From: Gluconobacter sphaericus NBRC 12467
Lineage (GTDB): Bacteria; Pseudomonadota; Alphaproteobacteria; Acetobacterales; Acetobacteraceae
Direction of reading: 5' to 3'
Assembly: GCF_006539125.1 (NCBI RefSeq)
Contig: NZ_BJMK01000012.1
Location: 1 to 51,647, forward strand
DNA length: 51,647 bases
The position numbers and the translations under genes are program-made. This document shows, one piece after another, positions 1-7,661 of this stretch; the first letter of the stretch is position 1; each line of letters starts with the position of its first letter. Below the pieces are notes generated by a model. That model saw only the letters and a program-made list of their open reading frames with translations. It searched no databases and was not told the origin of the DNA.

Positions 1-1
1 A

Positions 2-33
2 AAAGGCTCAAAGGCTCAAAGGCTCAAAGGCTC
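2..33. repeat. Four tandem copies of an 8-bp unit (AAAGGCTC)
   Basis: The window opens with four uninterrupted copies of AAAGGCTC. The array may extend beyond the left edge. The stop codon of the small minus-strand reading frame that follows lies inside it. An 8-bp period is not a multiple of three, so copy-number change would alter the end of any frame that runs through it. Confidence 0.8.
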
Positions 34-243
34 GGCCTTACCAATTCCGGTGTCGTTATATTTTTTTGAATAACCACTCGGATAGAACCGGATAATATCG
101 TCGATGCTGACGCGCGGAATGATATTGTTGCTCAGAAAGCTATACTGAATTTTCAATATCTTTCCCCTAATAACCAGCGATAATGTGACAGCTGCAATCC
201 GCAAGACATGCCCCAGAACGGTCAGATTTTCCACGACAGGCAT
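16..243 (-). CDS. Small hypothetical protein (75 aa), doubtful
   Basis: An open frame of 75 residues with an ATG start but no visible Shine-Dalgarno sequence. The middle part (IRGKILKIQYSFLS, then SIDDIIRFYP) has the alternating pattern and the Ile-Asp-Asp-Ile turn seen in short bacterial PH-like domains, but the match is only by eye. The C-terminus (KAEPLSL) is encoded by the AAAGGCTC tandem repeat. The region is more AT-rich than the genes to the right. It could be a small real gene, the tail of a decayed one, or a chance frame; I cannot assign a function. Confidence 0.3.
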   Translation of the reverse strand: MPVVENLTVLGHVLRIAAVTLSLVIRGKILKIQYSFLSNNIIPRVSIDDIIRFYPSGYSKKYNDTGIGKAEPLSL

Positions 244-497
244 CGCCGTTTTTTATTTTTCGCTTTGTGCTCTTCATGCTGCTTTTATCTTAAATAAGAA
301 ATATCTGCGTAGGAGATTCCTCCCAACAACAAGGCATCAACGAAACACCCGGAAAACCGGATATGGTTGCGCATCTTGAATAGTATAGAGAATGTGCTCT
401 AGTGAATATTATGCATTCCATACGAAAGAGTTTCACTTAGTAAAATCTCTTTATTATTTATTAATAAAATATTAATGATGGATGATTACGTTGATAA
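244..497. other. AT-rich intergenic stretch
   Basis: About 250 bp between the small hypothetical frame and the end of the L,D-transpeptidase gene. It becomes very AT-rich near 430-480 (runs of TTATTATTTATTAATAAA). I see no RNA gene, insertion sequence or clear terminator in it. Confidence 0.4.
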
Positions 498-1508
498 TCA
501 AGGTAACGGCCTTTTATCTGCTATCGGGTCAATCTTCGGTTCCGTCAGCGGCCCTGAATCGATCACCACCACCAGATCCCCGGCAATCTGTGTCGGCTGT
601 CGGTTCTTCGGAAGTAGCGCCTGAAAACGTGGATCATAGCTCGCGGCCTGCTCATAAAGCGCATCGATCAGCCCGTAATGATCCATGAACTTGTTCATGG
701 TCGCCGGAATCCGGATGCAGCCTTCAGAAGCCGGATGCCCTAGGCGCCATTCCAGGAACTGCGGATCCGTCGCATGGACTTCCAGCCGAATCTGCCCGGT
801 TTCATGTCGCGGCAGCCAGCCCTTCATCGCCGTCTGCCATCCCATATCCCACACACGCGACCCCTTGGCGCCAATCCCACGGATTCCGTACTTATTCTTC
901 GTGCCTTCCGCCCGGTAGCCCAGACGATCCGCCGTGTTCTGGAAAACCCCGGTCGGTGTAATATAGTAATATTTTCGTCCCGTCGTCCCGGTCGAAACCG
1001 GCGTACCTCCAAGAGATTCCCAGGGCGCATCCGGCAGCGCCAGCACATAATCCAGATGCTGGATCTTCTCGTTACGGTCCACGACCATGACAAGCTGCGG
1101 CCGCGCAATCGGCATGTTCGCCTGCGTCACCTCGTCCTTCGCAAGCGTCAGGAACGCCCGACGGCGTTCGGGCGTGTATGTGCTGAACCCTTTAACGGTA
1201 TGCTTCATCAGCACCGCCAAGCGTGACGCCTCTTCTCGCGCTACCTCGTCGGATACAACCGGCAGATCCGGAATATCCAGAGCTAGTGGCGCCAAATTGG
1301 GCCGCGGTGGCGTATCGGTCGGCGGATTACTAGCGGGTGGTGGGACCGACGCTCCCAGAGAGGAAGTCGTATCCGGCTGATGAGTCGATATTTCCGGACT
1401 TGCGCCATCCGGCCGTGCACAGGCCGCTAGCGGTGTCATGCCCAGAACCATCACTGTAGACGCACATAGCAGGGCAGCAAACCGCGTCAGTCTGGAAACA
1501 TCACGCAT
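498..1508 (-). CDS. L,D-transpeptidase (YkuD family), predicted lipoprotein
   Basis: Predicted periplasmic L,D-transpeptidase, which makes 3-3 peptidoglycan cross-links or attaches proteins to peptidoglycan through an active-site cysteine. The YkuD signature is clear in the second half: EVHATDP followed by GHPASEGCIRIP, giving the family His and the catalytic Cys in the S-x-GCIR motif. The chosen start (336 aa) gives an N-terminus with basic residues, a hydrophobic stretch and a lipobox-like PLAAC, so the protein may be lipid-anchored. The frame stays open to 1616, but the extra 36 residues would bury the signal. A proline-rich linker follows the signal. It lies downstream of odhB on the same strand and may be co-transcribed. 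Its exact peptidoglycan role is not readable from sequence. Confidence 0.85.
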   Translation of the reverse strand: MRDVSRLTRFAALLCASTVMVLGMTPLAACARPDGASPEISTHQPDTTSSLGASVPPPASNPPTDTPPRPNLAPLALDIPDLPVVSDEVAREEASRLAVLMKHTVKGFSTYTPERRRAFLTLAKDEVTQANMPIARPQLVMVVDRNEKIQHLDYVLALPDAPWESLGGTPVSTGTTGRKYYYITPTGVFQNTADRLGYRAEGTKNKYGIRGIGAKGSRVWDMGWQTAMKGWLPRHETGQIRLEVHATDPQFLEWRLGHPASEGCIRIPATMNKFMDHYGLIDALYEQAASYDPRFQALLPKNRQPTQIAGDLVVVIDSGPLTEPKIDPIADKRPLP

Positions 1509-1622
1509 CTTCAGGGCACCATCCTCGGGTTCGGAACAACAGACAGAACGCGAGGGAACAGAGACCTGTCCGGCGTTCGGCATGACTGGAACGTCTTCAA
1601 CGCACCAGCCACGCAAAAGGCG

Positions 1623-2720
1623 TCACAGATCCAGAAGTAGACGCCTCGGATCTTCCACAAGTTGCTTGATCCGGACGAGGAAGCTCACCGCTTCCCGCCC
1701 GTCCACGATCCGATGATCGTAAGACAACGCAACATACATCATCGGCCGGATCACGATCTGCCCATCCCGCACGACCGGACGATCCTGAATGGCATGCATC
1801 CCCAAAATGCCCGACTGCGGCGTATTCAGGATCGGCGTGGAGAGCAGCGATCCAAAAATCCCACCATTCGTGATGGAGAACGTCCCGTGCGACAGTTCCT
1901 CCAGCTTCAGACCGCCCGTCCGCGCCCGCTTGCCGTAATCGGCGATGCGACGCTCCAGCTCGGCAAAGCTCATCTGATCGGCATCATGCAGCACCGGCAC
2001 CACCAGCCCGCGCTCCGTGCCCACCGCAATGCCCAGATTGACGAACTCGCGATAAACGATCTCATCGCCTTCGATCTGCGCATTGATCGCCGGATAATCC
2101 TTCAGCGCACCCACCACGGCCCGCGCGAAAAAGGACATGAAGCCCAGACGCGCGCCGTCATGCTTCTTTTCGAACTCGTCCTTGTATTCCGCCCGCAGCG
2201 CCTTGGCGGCGGACATGTCGATCTCGTTGAACGTCGTCAGAATGGCCGCCGTGTTCTGCGCCGCCTTCAGATTCCGCGCGATCGTCTGACGCAGACGACT
2301 CATGGGGACCCGACGCTCCCGCGCCTCATGCGAAGACAGCTTGGGGGCCGGTGCGAGAGAAATGGGCTTCGGCGCTTCCGGAGCGGGAGGCGTGACGCGC
2401 GCAAGGGATGCGACAGGTTCCGGAACCGGCGGCGCAGCAGGAGCCTCAGCCACAGGAGCGCGTGCAGCAGCAGCCGGTGCCTCCGCCGTCTCGTCCACCG
2501 CCCCCAACAGACCGCCGATTTCGACTTCCGTGCCCACCGCCACACAGTCTTCCAGACGCCCGGCGGACGGCGCGGTCACTTCAACGCTGACCTTGTCCGT
2601 CTCCAGCTCCACGATGGTCTCGTCATGCTGCACATAGTCGCCGGAGTTTTTAAGCCACCGCGCGACAGTCGCAGTCGTCAGGCTTTCTCCAAGCGCCGGA
2701 ACCCTGATTTCGACAGTCAT
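1623..2720 (-). CDS. odhB: 2-oxoglutarate dehydrogenase E2, dihydrolipoyl succinyltransferase
   Basis: E2 core of the 2-oxoglutarate dehydrogenase complex; transfers the succinyl group from lipoate to CoA. Residues 1-77 are a lipoyl domain with the lipoylated lysine at about 43 (ETDKVSV). A long Ala/Pro linker follows, then the catalytic domain, which carries the HRIVDG active-site motif near the C-terminus. The ATG at 2718-2720 is chosen because the lipoyl domain begins there; the open frame runs further but adds no domain. At 365 aa it is shorter than the usual roughly 400, and I cannot find the peripheral-subunit-binding domain between linker and catalytic domain. The E1 gene, often adjacent upstream, is not here; the upstream neighbour is a divergent dehydrogenase gene. 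The E2 could in principle serve another 2-oxoacid, but HRIVDG and overall similarity favour SucB/OdhB. Confidence 0.92.
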   Translation of the reverse strand: MTVEIRVPALGESLTTATVARWLKNSGDYVQHDETIVELETDKVSVEVTAPSAGRLEDCVAVGTEVEIGGLLGAVDETAEAPAAAARAPVAEAPAAPPVPEPVASLARVTPPAPEAPKPISLAPAPKLSSHEARERRVPMSRLRQTIARNLKAAQNTAAILTTFNEIDMSAAKALRAEYKDEFEKKHDGARLGFMSFFARAVVGALKDYPAINAQIEGDEIVYREFVNLGIAVGTERGLVVPVLHDADQMSFAELERRIADYGKRARTGGLKLEELSHGTFSITNGGIFGSLLSTPILNTPQSGILGMHAIQDRPVVRDGQIVIRPMMYVALSYDHRIVDGREAVSFLVRIKQLVEDPRRLLLDL

Positions 2721-2802
2721 GCTGCTTCCCTGTCTTGCGTCCCGCCGCGAAGCGGGGAAATGTCTGTGCCGTACCCGGCACTCTGTCCGGAAAAGGTTAA
2801 GA

Positions 2803-2818
2803 ATGCAGAATACTGCAT
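2803..2818. promoter_or_regulatory. Palindrome in the odhB/GMC divergent intergenic region
   Basis: ATGCAG-aata-CTGCAT, two perfect 6-bp arms separated by 4 bp, lies in the 167-bp region between the divergent odhB and dehydrogenase genes. Its position fits an operator acting on one or both genes. No regulator is identified. Confidence 0.35.
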
Positions 2819-2887
2819 CTTCGTTCCCAGTGGGAGGCGGAACCCTCCCCGTCGCCGGACTTTGAAACCAAAACACAGGAGGCCGCA

Positions 2888-3535
2888 ATGTCCCACCCGC
2901 CCGACCGTCCTGAAATTCTGGACTCCGACCATCTTTCCACCCGTACCCGCGAGATCCTGACATCGCGGCTTTCGGTCTCCACCGCACAGCCGCGCACCCT
3001 GTCGCTCCGGGCCTATGCCGCCCTCGACGCGCTGCTGCCCGTCCTGCTCCCGCTGGACGAAATCCTACCTCCCGCCACCGACATTGCCATGACAGCCCGG
3101 ATCGACGCCGCGCTCTCCGGCCCGCGTGACGGCTGGCGTTTCGCGGACCTCCCGCCCGATGCCGAAGCCTGGGAATCCGCTCTCCTGACCCTCGACGACG
3201 TCGCGGCCGAACAGCACGGACTCGCCTTCATCCACCTGGCCCCGGACCTGCGCGGCGCCCTGCTCGACGCCGTCATGGAGGGTCAGATTGGTCTCGAGCG
3301 CGAAGGCCGGCTTACGGCATCCCAGATGAAACGCTGGTCCGGAGACCTGCGTGGCGAGGTCGTAGACTGCATCATGAGTGACCCGCGCATCCAACAGGCA
3401 CTCGGCATTTCCTCCAGCCTCACCGGCGGCGACACGGTCTTTCAGGGCTTTACAAAGGTCGGCTCCGACAGCCGCGAAGACTTCGAACCCAAAGCCACCG
3501 CCCCCCTTCTCCAGATGGCAGAATCCAGCGAATGA
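2888..3535 (+). CDS. Gluconate 2-dehydrogenase subunit 3-like small subunit
   Basis: A 215-residue protein whose composition and partner gene place it with the small (gamma, subunit 3) chaperone-like subunits of FAD-dependent gluconate/sorbitol/glucose dehydrogenases. The known family members help fold or export the large GMC subunit, and many carry a Tat signal. None is visible here: the N-terminus ([16 protein letters not shown]) is polar and has no twin arginine. The start is supported by a strong AGGAGG eight bases upstream. Its stop overlaps the ATG of the large-subunit gene by 4 bp, so the two are translationally coupled. The lack of a signal suggests a cytoplasmic complex, unlike the classic periplasmic three-subunit enzymes. 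Confidence 0.7.
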   Translation: MSHPPDRPEILDSDHLSTRTREILTSRLSVSTAQPRTLSLRAYAALDALLPVLLPLDEILPPATDIAMTARIDAALSGPRDGWRFADLPPDAEAWESALLTLDDVAAEQHGLAFIHLAPDLRGALLDAVMEGQIGLEREGRLTASQMKRWSGDLRGEVVDCIMSDPRIQQALGISSSLTGGDTVFQGFTKVGSDSREDFEPKATAPLLQMAESSE

Positions 3536-5079
3536 GCAGCAGCACCCTCATGAAAACATTCGCCAAAACGGACATCGTCGATACCCTCATCATCGGCAGC
3601 GGTGCCGGTGGCGCGCCCCTGGCCGCAGAACTCGCCCGCAACGGCAAAACCGTCGTCGTGCTCGAAGCCGGCCCCGCCTTCCCCGCCACGGGACACACGC
3701 CTGACGAAATAGCCGCCCGCGAACTATACTGGCTGCACGAACGCCTCTCCGCAGGCACAAACCCGCAGGCTTTCGGCGGCAACAACAGCGGCACCGGCCT
3801 TGGCGGCTCCCTGCTTCATTACGGCGCCTTCATGCCGCGCATGGACGCCCGCGACTTCCACCTGCACACCGAAACCGGCAAGGGCGTGGACTGGCCCTTC
3901 GGCCTGGACGAACTGCTCCCCTATATCGAGCGCGTAGAATCCTTTATCGGCGTCTCCGGCCCCGCCCATTATCCGTGGGACCCAGAGCGTCGCTACGCCT
4001 ACGCGCCCCCGCCGGCCAACTCCGCCGCGCTGAAAATGCGTGAAGGCTGTGACGCGCTCGGCCTGCGCCACGCAGACGGCCCCGCCGCCCTCATCACCCG
4101 CGATATCGAACAGCCACATTTCGGCACCCGCCATGCCTGCGCCAACTGTGGGGCCTGCCATCAGGGCTGCCGCAATGGCGCCAAATCGGGCACGGACAAC
4201 ACATGGCTCCCCATGGCCGTCGCCTATGGCGCGGAACTCCGCCCGGGCTGCTTCGCCCATACGATCGAACGCGACAGTTCAGGCCGCGTGACCGGCGTGG
4301 TCTATCGCCAGAACGGCGTCGAACACCGTCAGAAATGCGCGACCCTCGTCCTCGCCGCCGGTGCCGTCGAAACCCCGCGCCTGCTCTTGACCAATGGTCT
4401 TGCCAACAGCTCCGGTCAGGTCGGCCAGAACTACATGACCCATGTCTCCACCCAGGTCTGGGGCGAGTTCGACGAAGACATCCGCCCCAATCGCGGCTAC
4501 CCGTCCCTGACCATCACCGAAGACATGATGCGCCCAAAGGATGCGGATTTCGTCGGCGGCTACCTCGTGCAATCGCTAGGCATGATGCCCGCAACCTGGG
4601 GCCAGAACCTCGCCCGCAGCACCACGACACGCGGTCCGGCCTTCGCCCGCGCGCTCGCCGGATATAACCGCTCAGCAGGCATGGGCATCAACGGCGAATG
4701 TCTGCCCCGCCCCGAAAACCGCGTGACGCTTTCGGACGAGAAGGACGCCTTCGGCATCCCCAAGCCCCTGATCGAACATTCCTATGGTCCCAATGAATGG
4801 GCCATGCATCATCACGCCGCGCGCCTGATGACACAGATGTGGGAAACCGTCGGTGCAAAGGACATCCGCGTCATCGACCGCGCTGCCCACATGATCGGCA
4901 CCTGTCGCATGGGCGCCGATGCCGGAAGCAATGTCGTCAATCCGGTCGGCCGTAGTTTCGATATCGACAATCTGTGGGTCTCCGACCACTCAATCTTCCC
5001 CAGCGCCGCCGCCGCCAACCCGGCTCTGGCCATCATGGCCCTCTCCCTCCGCACAGCAGAAGCCATGCTGAGGACCTGA
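3532..5079 (+). CDS. GMC-family FAD dehydrogenase large subunit
   Basis: FAD-dependent glucose-methanol-choline oxidoreductase of 515 aa, likely to oxidise a sugar, sugar acid or polyol; the substrate is unknown. Residues about 20-45 form the FAD dinucleotide fold (IIGSGAGGAPLAAELA ... VVVLEAG). A cysteine cluster near residues 202-215 (CANCGACHQGCRNGAK) resembles the 3Fe-4S ligand set of FAD-glucose and gluconate dehydrogenase large subunits. The C-terminal GMC domain has HMIGTCRMG and NLWVSDHSIFPSAAAANP, the active-site and FAD-binding signature. The gene follows the subunit-3-like gene with an ATGA overlap. No multi-heme cytochrome c gene follows; the next gene is rho. An electron acceptor must therefore be supplied from elsewhere. 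Confidence 0.88.
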   Translation: MSSSTLMKTFAKTDIVDTLIIGSGAGGAPLAAELARNGKTVVVLEAGPAFPATGHTPDEIAARELYWLHERLSAGTNPQAFGGNNSGTGLGGSLLHYGAFMPRMDARDFHLHTETGKGVDWPFGLDELLPYIERVESFIGVSGPAHYPWDPERRYAYAPPPANSAALKMREGCDALGLRHADGPAALITRDIEQPHFGTRHACANCGACHQGCRNGAKSGTDNTWLPMAVAYGAELRPGCFAHTIERDSSGRVTGVVYRQNGVEHRQKCATLVLAAGAVETPRLLLTNGLANSSGQVGQNYMTHVSTQVWGEFDEDIRPNRGYPSLTITEDMMRPKDADFVGGYLVQSLGMMPATWGQNLARSTTTRGPAFARALAGYNRSAGMGINGECLPRPENRVTLSDEKDAFGIPKPLIEHSYGPNEWAMHHHAARLMTQMWETVGAKDIRVIDRAAHMIGTCRMGADAGSNVVNPVGRSFDIDNLWVSDHSIFPSAAAANPALAIMALSLRTAEAMLRT

Positions 5080-5090
5080 CCTAAAAGAAA

Positions 5091-5104
5091 TTGACATAGA
5101 TCAA
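5091..5104. promoter_or_regulatory. FNR/FixK-type binding site candidate
   Basis: TTGACATAGATCAA fits the FNR/FixK pattern TTGAY-N4-RTCAA with one departure from the perfect FNR palindrome. It starts 12 bp after the GMC dehydrogenase stop and 269 bp before rho. If functional it would act on rho or an unannotated transcript in the 280-bp gap. The site is seen; regulation is inferred. Confidence 0.4.
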
Positions 5105-5359
5105 AGTGATCCGGAGCCTGTGCAGGAGTCTTGACACCGCTTCGCGCGCTCCGGTAAGCGATGGACGACTTTCCGGTGGCGTCCTGTCACCCGGTCTCCC
5201 TTTCCTTACGGATGCTTCCTGCTTCCCCCGTCCTGCGAAATCCTCACAGATAACCGCCTGACACAAGCAGTTCCCGTTCAGTAGCTCCGCCTTCTGTACG
5301 GTCGCGCATCCCTTCCCCTATCAGGTCTGCCACTACCGGCACATCAAGGCGCGTCTTTC

Positions 5360-6661
5360 ATGCATCTTGCCGAACTCAAGAAAAAATCCCCAGCCGACCT
5401 TCTGGATTACGCAGAGGAACTGGAGATCGAGAACGTCTCGTCCATGCGCAAGCAGGACATCATGTTCGCCATCCTCAAGACCCTCGCCGAACGCGATCAG
5501 GCGATCTACGGCGAAGGCACGCTCGAAATCCTGCCAGACGGCTTCGGTTTCCTGCGCAGCCCGGAAGCCAACTACCTTCCCGGCCCCGACGACATCTACA
5601 TCTCCCCCACGCAGGTCCGCCGCTTCGGCCTGCGCCCGGGCGACACGGTTGAAGGCCAGATCCGCGCCCCGCGCGACGGCGAGCGCTATTTTGCGCTGCT
5701 GAAGGTCAACACCATCAATTTTGAGGCCCCGGAAACCGTCCGGACCCGCATCAACTTCGACAACCTCACGCCGCTCTACCCCGAGCGTCGCCTGAAGATG
5801 GAAGTCGAACAGTCCGAACCCGCCGTCACGGAATCCTCTCCGCGCGGCCGGGGCAAAAAAGACCAGCGCGACTACACCCCACGCGTAATCGATCTCGTGA
5901 CGCCGATCGGCATGGGCCAGCGCGCCCTGATCGTCGCGCCACCCCGCACCGGCAAGACCGTGATGCTCCAGAGCATCGCCGCCTCCATCTCCGCCAACCA
6001 CCCCGAAGTGTTCCTGATCGTCCTGCTGATCGACGAACGCCCGGAAGAAGTGACGGACATGGCCCGCTCGGTCCGCGGCGAGGTCGTTTCCTCCACCTTC
6101 GACGAACCGGCGACCCGCCACGTCCAGGTGACGGAAATGGTGCTGGAAAAGGCCAAGCGCCTGGTCGAGCACAAACGCGACGTGGTCATCCTGCTGGACT
6201 CCATCACCCGTCTCGCCCGCGCCTACAACACCGTCGTCCCCTCCTCGGGCAAAGTGCTGACCGGCGGCGTGGACGCCAACGCCCTGCAGCGCCCCAAGCG
6301 TTTCTTCGGCGCCGCGCGTAACATCGAGGAAGGCGGCTCGCTGACGATCATCGCAACCGCCCTGATCGACACGGGCTCGCGCATGGACGAAGTCATCTTC
6401 GAAGAGTTCAAGGGCACCGGTAACGCCGAACTCATTCTGGACCGCAAGCTGGCCGACAAGCGCACCTTCCCCGCCATCGACATCACCAAGTCGGGCACAC
6501 GTAAGGAAGAACTGCTGGTCGATCGCGCCGAACTGTCCAAGATGTGGGTTCTGCGCCGCATCCTTGCCCCTATGGGCACGATGGACGCCATGGACTTCCT
6601 GCTGGACAAGCTCAAGTACAGCAAATCCAATCAGGACTTCTTCGACGCCATGAACAACTGA
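5360..6661 (+). CDS. rho: Transcription termination factor Rho
   Basis: Hexameric RNA helicase that ends transcription at Rho-dependent sites. At 433 aa it is near the usual 420. The N-terminal helical domain ([15 protein letters not shown]) is followed by the cold-shock-like RNA-binding domain with [22 protein letters not shown], then a RecA-type ATPase with the P-loop PPRTGKT at about 194-200, [12 protein letters not shown] and [13 protein letters not shown]. An acidic/basic insertion near residue 155-175 separates the two domains. In other alphaproteobacteria rho sits next to hemE and upstream of mnmE; here it is about 33 kb from hemE. A strong terminator follows the stop. Confidence 0.97.
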   Translation: MHLAELKKKSPADLLDYAEELEIENVSSMRKQDIMFAILKTLAERDQAIYGEGTLEILPDGFGFLRSPEANYLPGPDDIYISPTQVRRFGLRPGDTVEGQIRAPRDGERYFALLKVNTINFEAPETVRTRINFDNLTPLYPERRLKMEVEQSEPAVTESSPRGRGKKDQRDYTPRVIDLVTPIGMGQRALIVAPPRTGKTVMLQSIAASISANHPEVFLIVLLIDERPEEVTDMARSVRGEVVSSTFDEPATRHVQVTEMVLEKAKRLVEHKRDVVILLDSITRLARAYNTVVPSSGKVLTGGVDANALQRPKRFFGAARNIEEGGSLTIIATALIDTGSRMDEVIFEEFKGTGNAELILDRKLADKRTFPAIDITKSGTRKEELLVDRAELSKMWVLRRILAPMGTMDAMDFLLDKLKYSKSNQDFFDAMNN

Positions 6662-6685
6662 TCCCGGATCAGCATGGCCGACAGA

Positions 6686-6714
6686 AAAAGGGGAGCTCCG
6701 GCTCCCCTTTTTTG
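6686..6714. terminator. Bidirectional intrinsic terminator between rho and ogt
   Basis: Stem GGGGAGC / GCTCCCC with loop TCCG, flanked by an A run on the left and a T run on the right. It can end rho transcription rightwards and ogt transcription leftwards; the two genes converge on it. Confidence 0.9.
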
Positions 6715-6751
6715 TTGTCCAATCTATCGAAATGACGGGAAAGCCTGTCTG

Positions 6752-7198
6752 TTACAGCACGCCTTCCAGATGCAGCATCGCATGCTTGTCCGCGATGCCT
6801 CCCAGTCCCGAATATCCGCCAAGCCCCGCCCGCCCGACAACACGGTGACAGGGGATCAAGATCGGAATCGGATTCGCCCCAACCGCTCCGCCAACCGACC
6901 GCGCAGACCCACCGACCTCGGCCGCGATATCCGCGTAAGTCCGGGTCTTGCCATAGGGAATCCGCCGCAGCGCATCCCAGACCTTCTGGCGGTACGGAGT
7001 CCCGTAGGGGCGATAGGGTAGCGTGTCGAAGTCGACCGATTCCCCGTCAAAATAGCGCTCCAGAAGATCGCGAGCCTTCAGAAGGAGTGGAGTCTCCTCC
7101 TGATCGCGTCCCCAACCCCAGTCGAGAGCGACAATCTCGCCTTCGTCTTCACTGATGGTAAGGGCCCCGAAAGGTGAGTGGCAGGATAGCTGTGGCAT
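6752..7198 (-). CDS. ogt: Methylated-DNA-[protein]-cysteine S-methyltransferase
   Basis: Suicide DNA-repair protein that removes methyl groups from O6-methylguanine onto its own cysteine. The active-site motif IPCHRVVG is present near residue 116, preceded by the DNA-binding helix-turn-helix part (GKTRTYADIAAEVGGSARSVGGAVGANP). Length 148 aa is typical of the single-domain Ogt/MGMT form. The ATG at 7196-7198 is preferred because the longer frame begins with TTG and only adds 12 unconserved residues. It converges with rho. Confidence 0.93.
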   Translation of the reverse strand: MPQLSCHSPFGALTISEDEGEIVALDWGWGRDQEETPLLLKARDLLERYFDGESVDFDTLPYRPYGTPYRQKVWDALRRIPYGKTRTYADIAAEVGGSARSVGGAVGANPIPILIPCHRVVGRAGLGGYSGLGGIADKHAMLHLEGVL

Positions 7199-7270
7199 GA
7201 ACAACACGGTGCCCGAGTGGCTCAAAACCGTCAATCCGGCGAAACTGCATCATACCGAGACTTTTTAGCC

Positions 7271-7460
7271 ATGCGTTATACGCATATCGACATATGAAAA
7301 TATACCAAAAACACATATGGCACCGCTTATGTAGGCTTTCCAGCAATGTTCTGTAATGTGTTGGAAAACTGCCATTTTTCGTATCGAAAATGCCATACTA
7401 GGTTTTCCGAAACGCGAGTGTAATCATTTGGTGAAGCCTGTCACAGGCACTTCATCCCTC
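7271..7460. promoter_or_regulatory. Inverted repeats upstream of adhA
   Basis: The 463-bp region before adhA contains three symmetric elements: CATAT-cgac-ATATG at 7283-7296; a nested element with outer arms GGAAAAC (7363-7369) and GTTTTCC (7402-7408) around CATTTTTCG-tat-CGAAAATG; and a hairpin TGAAGCCTG-tca-CAGG-ca-CTTCA at 7432-7454. They could be operators or leader structures controlling the highly expressed adhAB operon. No regulator is identified. Confidence 0.4.
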
Positions 7461-7661
7461 TCCTGCACAACTTCCTCACGGAAACGTCAGAAGCCGTGTT
7501 TGTCTTAGGTAATAAAATAGGGGCAGTAAGTTCTCATGCTGCGGGTGTCCGGTACTAATTGTCGGCTTGAGGGGACAGGGATTTCCATCCTCACCTTTCA
7601 AGACTTCACGGGTCCAGAATATCACAGCGGAAACAGTCTTTACAAAAAGGACAGTTGGATC

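Noticed and set aside
1662-2960. Long open frame of 432 codons antisense to odhB
   Set aside because: GC-rich coding DNA leaves long open frames on the opposite strand; composition is Arg/His/Pro-rich and no motif is present.
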